In this document: in pieces, positions 20,555-26,651 of the stretch
Position numbering within the stretch: position 1 is the first letter of the stretch
How the letters are laid out: each line of letters starts with the position of its first letter
Origin: a virus
Virus record (IMG/VR): IMGVR_UViG_3300019458_000079
Span: 1-26,651 of that record
Length of the DNA stretch: 26,651 nucleotides
Strand: one strand, 5' to 3'
Notes under the pieces: model-generated
What the model was told of the DNA's origin: nothing
Seen by the model: only the letters and a program-made list of their open reading frames with translations
Databases searched by the model: none
Translations under genes and position numbers: made by a program

Positions 20555-23500
20555 ATGAAAGAAGTCAGTGAATTGACAATTGCACTTGATGGAGATATTA
20601 CAAAATTATTGAGCAAGCTGGAAGAAATTAGGAAGTATATAGAAGACAAGCTATTTGCGCCAATAAACATTGATAAATCTTTTCTTTCGGATTTAAGTAA
20701 AACCATTGCAGAAAGCGCTAAAGCGATAGTCCCCAACTTACAAATATTGGTTAAAGAATTCCTCATTGGATTTATAGTAGCATACATACTAGGAAAAGTA
20801 ATAGACCCGATTTTCGATAAACTAAAGGAGGAGTTGTTTGAAATATTTCCATCCTTATCTAAGATATCTTTGCCAAGCATATTTGAGGGTGTCCCATCAG
20901 ATTTAGAGAAATTAGAAAACTTAAAAGATAAAACACAAGCCTATTTAGATTTAACATCAAAAGCAAAAAGCATAGTAATCTCAAGTGGGGAGATAGAGAA
21001 TTCAAATACAGAAAGCGGTTTCCCGCGAGACTTAGAATTTATTGAAGAACGCATTGATATTGCAAAATCTTTGATAGCAGAAATTAATCGATTAATTGAG
21101 GATATTAACTCGGATATACCTAAACTTTCTGTTGCAACACCAGAGAATACAATTGAGGCCCACGGGGTTGAGAACTTTTTCAAAGTAATGGAATTAATAA
21201 AGACAACAACTCCGTACAAGGATCAAATAATTAAAATAGAAGAAGATCTAAATAAATTACTGGAAGAAGTAAACAAAAACCTAATAGAGCACAGTCAGAT
21301 TATACCTGCAGTTGATAATGCAATTGTTGGATTGACTAATACTCAGAACACGTTGGTAACCAACAGTCAACACTTGTCTGATGCAGTGAAGGCGCAAAGT
21401 GGAGAGTTGAAGAATGGAAGTGAGATAATAAAACTTACTGAAGAAGATTTACTAAGCCTTGATGGCAAGCTGGCAATGGTGGGGGATGGGTTGGTTGCCG
21501 GTGCGGGGGCACAGAGTGAGTTTGCAGAATCCACGAAAGGCACAGTGGATCAATTAATGAATGAATCCGAAAGGATAACAAATCTCGATCCGAATTTGCA
21601 AAACCTAGCCAAGAGAAATGACGATGTAGCTATAGCACAAGAACAGATGAATCAGACAGTGGGAGATGGTAGTGCTGCTTTTGATAACGCGAGCGACAGC
21701 GTGGAAGGATATAGCGATACTCTCGAGAAGGTTGAAAATTCCGGTGGGTTCTTTGAGGGGATAAAACAAGGATTTAAAGATTTTGTAGAGAATGTGCAGA
21801 GCAACAGCGAGCTTATGGCTGATTTCTTTGCCAACACGCTCTCGCAGATGAGTCAGAGTTTCAGTGATCTGTTTTTCAACGTCATCACCGGGAGGTTCGA
21901 CGACCTGAAGGACCTTGCGAAGCAGGCGTTCGAGGCGATACTGAGGGCTTTCCTCGACCTGGTAAGCGCGATTGCGACGAGGCAGATAGTGATAAGCATA
22001 GCGGGGGCATTTGGATTCGGGAAGACAGCCAGTGCAGGTGGCGGCCCTTTTGATTTGGCTTCAGGTGCGATAAACACTGGCCTTGATATCGCGGGTTTAA
22101 TCGGCGGCGGCGGGCAAGCCGTGTCCTTCGCAACGGCTGGTGGTGGTATAGCTACGGATGCTATCGCGGGGACTCTCGGTGGCATTCCGATTACAGAAGG
22201 GGCGACGGTCGGACTAGGTCTAGCTCCGGGCGGGACAGGAATCCTTGCCTCTATAGGTTCAGCTTTGCCCTATATAGGTGCAGCATTAGCCGCCGCTGCA
22301 ATCATTATCCCTCTTGTCGCTGGACTCTTTAAAAAAACTCCTCGGCTCGATATAGACTTTGACTCGGTTAAGACGGAGGTAGGTCGGAGGGCTGCCGAAG
22401 TCGCGGAGTTTTTAGACCCCGAGTTCTTTAAAGAGCAGATCGCTCAAATATCAGTTAAACGTGGCGGTGTGGGATTGGGACGCGGCGGCGATGAGGGTAT
22501 AAAGGACATAATTCAGGAGAAGATAGAAGAAACCATTGACGCAGTGCAGGCGATCATATTCAAGCTGCCATCCGACCTGGCGAAGCAGCTTAACGAAGCC
22601 CTTTTAAATACCCCAGTGGATATAGAAACTGTCGTGAAGGGGGAAAGGCTCCTTGAGTTCGATGCGAAAGGGAAGGAGATAAAGAAGAAATTCGAGGCGT
22701 TTATCAACGGTGAGCTGTCTGCGAAATTCTTATTCGCTATAAGAGACTTCTTTACAGGGGCTTTTGAAGCCCTGGGAGTCCTGCCTGAGAATGCGCAGGC
22801 GTTCGTAGACGAGCAGTTCGATGCGTTCAAGAATGCAGGATCACGAGAGGAGCGGGCGCAGATAGGGCAGGAATTCCTCGCGAGCTTCAACGCCTTCGTG
22901 GACGCGTTCAATATAGTGTCCGGTAACGTGAACGATTCGATAGGGCAGACGATACAGAGCATAAACAGCCTGTCGAGTAAGCTCGGATTCGACGCCGTGC
23001 CTTCGATCGGAGAGCTTACCGACAAGCTAGGCGAGCTGCTCGAGAACGCGGAGCTTGACGCCGAGACGGTGCAGATGTACGCCGACCTCAGGAACGCGAT
23101 AGTCCAGGGCATATCGGACATAATCAACTCCATAACGGGACTCATAGGGAAGATAAGCCAGCTCAACTCGACCATAGTGGGCCTCGGCGGCGCGGCCGTG
23201 AACATCATCCCGTTCCTCGACCAGGCGCAGGCGAAGCTCATTGAATTCTACACGACGAACGTGGGCAACCTGTCGCTCGGCGAGCAGGAGACGTTCCTCG
23301 ACGAAATACTCGGCATTGCGAACGCGAAGTTAGCCGAGGAGCAGGCGGCGTTCCAGAGGGCGCAGGCGGCGCGGCAGAGGGCGGAAGAGGCGCAGAGGGC
23401 GAGGATACAGAAGAGGATCGACAACCTGAATAAAGAGAAGGACAAGATAAACGAGGTGTTCCAGAAGAGGATCGAGGCGCTCAACGAGGAGCTTCAGATC

Positions 23501-24526
23501 GCGGAGAGCTTCGCCCAGCTTACGGAGTCGATAAGACAGACGCTCGATTCGATAGTGTTCAGCCCGGAGAGCGTGCTCACGGGGGTGGAGCAGGTGAACG
23601 CGCTCCAGTCGAACATCACGGGCCTCCAGGCGGAGCTTGCGGGCACGAGGGACCCGGAGCGGCAGATAGAGATCGTAGGGAGGCTGGAGGAGGCGTTCAA
23701 GACGCTGTTCGATACGGCGGGGGACGCGTTCGGCGTGAACAGTCCTGAATTCGTCGCGATATTCGACCAGGTGACCGGGGGGTTGGAAAACCTGGCGGAG
23801 CTCACGGAGACGAGGGGGAGGTCGGTCGAGGAGATATCGGCCGAGATAGAAAGGCTCACGGCGGAGAACGAGGCTACGCTCAAGAGCATAGACGCGAAGA
23901 TCGAGGCCGCGCAGGAGAGGCTCGCCAATATAGGGCAGTCGACGGCGGACAACACGTTCCGCGCTTCGCAGGACCTCCGGGAGCTGTTCGAGTTCATAAG
24001 GAGCGAGTACATAAGGATACTCGAGGAGAGGTTCGCCGAGCTCGAAGAGGTGAGCGAGTTCGGGTTCAAGACGGAGCTTGAGGGGCTCGGCACGATTGCG
24101 CAGATCAACAACGAGCAGCTTACGGTGCTCAGGTCTATAAGCGATACGCTCACTTCGCTTCAGGGGTTCAGGCGGGGGACGGAGGGGATAAAGGACTTCG
24201 GCAGGGGGACACTCGCCGTGCTCCACGGCAGGGAGGCGGTGGTGACGGAGGACGACCTCCTTCAGCTGAGGACGGGGATCGTCAACCGGTTCGCCGCGGG
24301 ACTCGGCGAGGGGGCGGGAATAGTCGAGAGGTTTGCCGGCAGGGACGGCGGTGGAGAGGGGGCGGTCAACGAGATGCACGTGGATATAAACGTGAACGTG
24401 AACGGCGGCTCGGGGGCGGCGGCTTCGATCGGGAACGAGATAGAGAACATGCTCGTGAGGAGCATAAGGCAGGGGGGGAGGCTAAGGAGTGCGATACAGG
24501 AGGCGGGGGCGAGGAGGATGGGGTGA
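20555..24526 (+). CDS. Tape measure protein, full-length copy D
   Basis: The 1323-residue protein has ribosome site GAGGGGA (20544-20550). Residues 1-396 are AT-coded and variable, with one likely membrane segment (about 64-82). From G397 the shared domain contains SDLFFNVITGRFDDLKDLAK (lambda-type tape measure C-domain character), a Gly/Ala-rich region and KTPRLDIDFDSVK. After about residue 800 (GQTIQSINSL) comes a unique C-terminal region: coiled coil (about 925-985, RAQAARQRAEEAQRARIQKR), further helices, then the common tape-measure ending LAVLHGREAVV and a Gly-rich tail. By the usual rule of about 1.5 angstrom per residue a tail near 200 nm is expected. It should be the functional copy, scaffolding tail length and entering the host envelope at infection. 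Confidence 0.88.
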   Translation: MKEVSELTIALDGDITKLLSKLEEIRKYIEDKLFAPINIDKSFLSDLSKTIAESAKAIVPNLQILVKEFLIGFIVAYILGKVIDPIFDKLKEELFEIFPSLSKISLPSIFEGVPSDLEKLENLKDKTQAYLDLTSKAKSIVISSGEIENSNTESGFPRDLEFIEERIDIAKSLIAEINRLIEDINSDIPKLSVATPENTIEAHGVENFFKVMELIKTTTPYKDQIIKIEEDLNKLLEEVNKNLIEHSQIIPAVDNAIVGLTNTQNTLVTNSQHLSDAVKAQSGELKNGSEIIKLTEEDLLSLDGKLAMVGDGLVAGAGAQSEFAESTKGTVDQLMNESERITNLDPNLQNLAKRNDDVAIAQEQMNQTVGDGSAAFDNASDSVEGYSDTLEKVENSGGFFEGIKQGFKDFVENVQSNSELMADFFANTLSQMSQSFSDLFFNVITGRFDDLKDLAKQAFEAILRAFLDLVSAIATRQIVISIAGAFGFGKTASAGGGPFDLASGAINTGLDIAGLIGGGGQAVSFATAGGGIATDAIAGTLGGIPITEGATVGLGLAPGGTGILASIGSALPYIGAALAAAAIIIPLVAGLFKKTPRLDIDFDSVKTEVGRRAAEVAEFLDPEFFKEQIAQISVKRGGVGLGRGGDEGIKDIIQEKIEETIDAVQAIIFKLPSDLAKQLNEALLNTPVDIETVVKGERLLEFDAKGKEIKKKFEAFINGELSAKFLFAIRDFFTGAFEALGVLPENAQAFVDEQFDAFKNAGSREERAQIGQEFLASFNAFVDAFNIVSGNVNDSIGQTIQSINSLSSKLGFDAVPSIGELTDKLGELLENAELDAETVQMYADLRNAIVQGISDIINSITGLIGKISQLNSTIVGLGGAAVNIIPFLDQAQAKLIEFYTTNVGNLSLGEQETFLDEILGIANAKLAEEQAAFQRAQAARQRAEEAQRARIQKRIDNLNKEKDKINEVFQKRIEALNEELQIAESFAQLTESIRQTLDSIVFSPESVLTGVEQVNALQSNITGLQAELAGTRDPERQIEIVGRLEEAFKTLFDTAGDAFGVNSPEFVAIFDQVTGGLENLAELTETRGRSVEEISAEIERLTAENEATLKSIDAKIEAAQERLANIGQSTADNTFRASQDLRELFEFIRSEYIRILEERFAELEEVSEFGFKTELEGLGTIAQINNEQLTVLRSISDTLTSLQGFRRGTEGIKDFGRGTLAVLHGREAVVTEDDLLQLRTGIVNRFAAGLGEGAGIVERFAGRDGGGEGAVNEMHVDINVNVNGGSGAAASIGNEIENMLVRSIRQGGRLRSAIQEAGARRMG

Positions 24527-25127
24527 GGGGGCTTCGGCTGGGCACTTCGTGCGCAATGACAAGGAAAAGACAAAGAAAGGTGAAAGGCTATTTTTTTTAT
24601 CCTTCTTTTCCTTGATGAAAAGAAGCAAAAATCATCCGACTGAACATAATTTGCTAAAAATCTTATGTTGAAGCTAAAATCTTTCAATTGGAAAGCTGAA
24701 AGATTTTTATACGCTTCAACACTCGATTTTCTATACGCAAATTCTGTAATGTCGGGAAGAAAAAGATAGATTTCTCGATTTGGTTTGTGTGGATTGGATA
24801 CGATGTCAATGCGAGTTATTTGCAATCAGCGAAGAGCGACCAGTTCTTGCGCCCGCTCAGAACTGTTGGTCGAAATGACATTCAAAGATAAAGATGAGAT
24901 TCTGAGTCAAGCTCAGAATGACGGAAATTGGATATCGCGGCTGGAAGCCGCTCCTACGAGAATTTACTAAAGAGAAAGGCAAAATCCCCCTTAATTTGAT
25001 CTTAATAGCAGAGTCACTTCAACTAAGTGGCTGATTTGTTATCAACCAACTCCGACCAATTCCTCCGATGTGTCGGAATTGTTCCCCTTTACGTAAGGAG
25101 GGAAATTGAAAAGATCACGGATGAGAT
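24527..25127. repeat. Intergenic repeat region after tape measure
   Basis: This 600-nt stretch has no gene. It holds a CTTCGTGCGCAATGACA-type element, the second structured repeat (24602-24755), the GATAGATTTCTCG repeat (24765-24840), the GCAATCAGCG repeat (24819-24880), a hairpin ATTCTGAG/CTCAGAAT (24899-24919), the GCGGCTGGAAGCCGC palindrome (24935-24959), and a TCCCCC...CCTCCGATGTGTCGGA repeat (about 24985-25105) that recurs at 10995-11125. Confidence 0.7.
24602..24755. repeat. Structured dispersed repeat, copy 2
   Basis: It has the same leading hairpin as copy 1 (24602-24625, identical) and the same ATCATCCGAC element. The nested stems are kept with altered bases: AATTTGC/GCAAATT (24648-24654 with 24737-24743), TGTTGAAGC/GCTTCAACA (24666-24674 with 24713-24721) and AAAATCTTTCA/TGAAAGATTTT (24676-24686 with 24697-24707). 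CCGAC/GTCGG (24636-24640 with 24751-24755) closes it. Confidence 0.75.
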
Positions 25128-25946
25128 ATGGCGAACAGGAAAATGGCTAGGACATTTATGCCGGTGACGGTGACGTCGGCGACGACGGAGGCGGGGAGCT
25201 TCCCGAAGGAGAATATCACCGACAGGACGAGCCCGCAGAGGGCGTGGCGGAGTACGTCGATTGCTGCGGACCAGAGGGTGGTGATAGACATGGGCGCGGA
25301 GCAGACGGACGTTACGTGCTATCTCGACTGGGTGAACTTCGGCTCGTTCAAGTACCAGGAGTCGGCGGACGGCTCGACGGGATGGAGCAACATCGGCTCG
25401 ACGCGGACGGTTGAGAAGGACCCGATGCACGGGGTGTACCGGAGGGTGGATGATATAACCATGTCGAGCAAACAGTATCTCGGGATATTCATCCCCGCGC
25501 AGACGCCGGTGGATCCTTCGACGGGCTCAGGACAGGCGGCGGATTACTTCCGCATTGGGACGTTCTGCGCGCCTTCGCCGGTGGTGGAGCTGGATGCCGA
25601 GACGACGGTCGAGTACCCTTTCGACGCGGCGCTGCCTGAATCGTACATCGTCGAGAACAGGTTCCCCGGGGGGAAGACGGAGAAGATAAGGCTCGGGAGC
25701 CTCCAGCCGATGGTGATATCGTTCGCGCTCAAGACGGGGGCGATGCAGAACATCAAGGGCGCCCAGGTGGAGGAGATAGCGGACATGCTGAGGGACGGGA
25801 CCGGGACGCTCTGGCTCGACTTTAACCTCGGGGAGACGTGGCAGGCGTATCTGGTGAAGAAGGCGGGGGAATTACGGGCGAGCGTTACGACGCCAGCCGT
25901 GGGGACGGCCGATTTCGGGACGGTGCTGATGGAAGTGGTGGTGTGA
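25128..25946 (+). CDS. Distal tail / baseplate protein with discoidin-like N-terminus
   Basis: The 272-residue protein follows the tape measure, the usual place of the distal tail protein. The N-terminal half (ENITDRTSPQRAWRS, VVIDMGAEQTDVTCYLDWVN, then YRRVDDITMSSKQYLGIFIP) resembles the discoidin (F5/8 type C) fold. The C-terminal half (RLGSLQPMVISFALKTGAMQ, LWLDFNLGETWQAYLVK) is beta-rich. Residues 129-138, DPSTGSGQAA, are encoded by a copy of the CCTTCGAC palindromic repeat inserted in frame. The start is uncertain: ATG 25128 has a weak GGA at 25119, and ATG 25143 is an alternative behind AGGA (25137-25140). Confidence 0.55.
   Translation: MANRKMARTFMPVTVTSATTEAGSFPKENITDRTSPQRAWRSTSIAADQRVVIDMGAEQTDVTCYLDWVNFGSFKYQESADGSTGWSNIGSTRTVEKDPMHGVYRRVDDITMSSKQYLGIFIPAQTPVDPSTGSGQAADYFRIGTFCAPSPVVELDAETTVEYPFDAALPESYIVENRFPGGKTEKIRLGSLQPMVISFALKTGAMQNIKGAQVEEIADMLRDGTGTLWLDFNLGETWQAYLVKKAGELRASVTTPAVGTADFGTVLMEVVV
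25515..25532. repeat. Palindromic repeat core inserted within a coding gene
   Basis: CCTTCGACGGGCTCAGGA inside the distal tail gene matches CCTTCGACAGGTTCAGGA in the intergenic region at 10946-10963 (16 of 18 bases). It keeps the frame and encodes PSTGSG within a DPSTGSGQAAD loop. Confidence 0.7.
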
Positions 25947-25994
25947 GGATTACGGCGGACAACCTGCGCAGTGAATGACCGCATCCCCCTACGC

Positions 25995-26023
25995 TATCAC
26001 CCTTCGTAAAACTTCGGGTGATA
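25995..26023. other. Hairpin between distal tail gene and tip genes
   Basis: TATCACCC (25995-26002) and GGGTGATA (26016-26023) form an 8-bp stem around a 13-nt loop. It is followed by AAAAGC rather than a T-run on either strand, so terminator activity is doubtful. Confidence 0.4.
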
Positions 26024-26064
26024 AAAAGCTGCGAGGGACAAATACGAAACGGGAGAGGTTTATT

Positions 26065-26133
26065 ATGAGTTCAGTCAATAGCGGTTCGATAGGGATAAGA
26101 GTAGTAAAGATAAAGAAACCGGAGGGAAAGTAA
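26065..26133 (+). CDS. Possible 22-residue ORF upstream of tip gene
   Basis: ATG 26065 has a GGGAGAGG ribosome site (26051-26058) and encodes MSSVNSGSIGIRVVKIKKPEGK; its stop overlaps the next start (TAATG). Its end, VKIKKPEG, resembles RVKKPEG inside the next protein (residues about 81-87). It may be a tiny coupled gene, or the detached N-terminus of the downstream gene. Confidence 0.35.
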   Translation: MSSVNSGSIGIRVVKIKKPEGK

Positions 26134-26651
26134 TGCAGGTACAAATAGAAAGACCTACAACCGCTCAGATACTAGCAATCGAGCGCAAGATGAAGGGAGA
26201 GCGGCTGGAGCTATTCCAGTCGGCCTTCGACGTTCTTCACGACAGCGGACAGGACGACCCGGAAATAAAATGGAAAGTAGATAATCTTCACTATCTCTAT
26301 CGCGGGTTCAGCCGCGTAAACCGGGAGAGTAAGAGTAACCGCACCCGGCCCGCAGGCGTGCTGCATGCGCGGGTTAAGAAGCCCGAAGGCATAATAGACC
26401 TCGGTCTCGCTTCGGTGAATGTGGTTACGAATGTAGGTGTCGCTTATATCATAGACGCTCTGCAAAACCTGACAGAAGCCGAGAATATGAAATATCATGC
26501 TTCGGGAACTACCAACACGGCGGAGAATGCAAATCAAACAGCCTTGATAGCCGAAGTAGGCACACGGGTTGCCGGGACGCAGGTTGAGGGAGCGACCGCG
26601 AACATCTATAAGACCGTGGCGACGCTGACTTACGGCTCGTCATTGAGCATA
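26133..26651 (+). CDS. Conserved phage tip-region protein, runs off the window
   Basis: The frame is open from ATG 26133 (ribosome site GGAGGGA, 26121-26127) to the last base, 173 codons with no stop. The first 75 residues are helical and charged (ERKMKGERLELFQSAFDVLH). From residue about 88 the sequence (IDLGLASVNVVTNVGVAYII, DALQNLTEAENMKYHASGT, TALIAEVGTRVAG, then EGATANIYKTVATLTYGSS) matches in character a widespread uncharacterised phage structural family recognised by a KYH-x-GT and a GA-x-ANIY-x-T-V motif. It follows the distal tail gene, so a tip or fibre component is likely. The exact role is unknown. Confidence 0.6.
   Translation, partial: MQVQIERPTTAQILAIERKMKGERLELFQSAFDVLHDSGQDDPEIKWKVDNLHYLYRGFSRVNRESKSNRTRPAGVLHARVKKPEGIIDLGLASVNVVTNVGVAYIIDALQNLTEAENMKYHASGTTNTAENANQTALIAEVGTRVAGTQVEGATANIYKTVATLTYGSSLSI

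Noticed and set aside
23330-24379. 349-codon minus-strand ORF opposite the tape measure C-terminus
   Set aside because: The Arg/Leu/Pro-rich product is a shadow of GC-rich, coiled-coil coding sequence on the plus strand; no ribosome site or family pattern.
11640-24526. Diversity-generating retroelement as the source of tape-measure variation
   Set aside because: No reverse transcriptase or adenine-biased template/variable repeat pair is visible; variation is by whole N-terminal replacement.
11640-24526. Site-specific invertase (shufflon) switching
   Set aside because: All tape-measure copies point the same way and no recombinase gene or short inverted crossover sites were found; homologous recombination fits better.
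24602-24755. Insertion sequence
   Set aside because: No transposase ORF and no target duplication; only a short structured repeat.

Overview
The window is a late structural region of a siphovirus-type prophage or a domesticated tail-like element. It holds a head-tail connector, tail completion, tail terminator, tail tube, frameshifted tail assembly chaperones, tape measure, distal tail protein and the start of a further tip-region gene. No integrase, terminase, capsid, lysis or tRNA gene is visible. The host looks Gram-negative: there are Sec signal peptides, one lipoprotein signal and small inner-membrane proteins. Heavy AGG (Arg) and ATA (Ile) use in a GC-rich backbone, plus many REP-like palindromes between genes, suggests an uncultivated Desulfobacterota- or Dadabacteria-like bacterium. 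That taxonomic guess is weak.

Layout. (1) 1-1630: connector, tail completion protein and tail terminator, packed with 1-4 nt overlaps. (2) 1627-7668: an accessory island lying between terminator and tail tube, which are normally adjacent. It has two small or fibre-like proteins with signal peptides, an AT-rich PAPS-type sulfotransferase plus LamG-type lectin pair, and two tandem paralogous secreted glycosidase-like proteins. (3) 7669-8018: REP-like repeats and a strong intrinsic terminator. (4) 8019-10937: tail tube, a possible 37-residue membrane peptide, a structured repeat, and the G/GT chaperone pair with a textbook A AAT TTT slippery site. (5) 10938-11639: repeats and a tiny minus-strand transcription unit with a near-consensus sigma-70 promoter, a 16-codon ORF and a terminator.

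(6) 11640-24526 is the most unusual part: four tandem cassettes. Each has a minus-strand gene for a small membrane protein (three are CxxC/TM/CxxC proteins, one is a lipoprotein) divergent from a tape-measure gene copy. The three upstream tape-measure copies (A remnant, B, C) stop at the same point in the shared domain with the same short tail peptide. Only the last copy (D, 1323 aa) has the full C-terminal region. N-terminal parts differ and are AT-rich, while the shared part is GC-rich and shows cross-copy mosaicism. Blocks of degenerate about 30-bp AT-rich repeats separate the cassettes. The layout looks like a reservoir of alternative tape-measure N-termini, each paired with a candidate exclusion-type membrane protein. 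The membrane genes sit where HK97 carries its exclusion gene 15, between chaperone and tape measure.

(7) 24527-25127: a second copy of the structured repeat plus REP-like elements. (8) 25128-26651: distal tail protein with an in-frame palindromic-repeat insertion, a tiny ORF, and a conserved phage tip-region protein that runs off the window.
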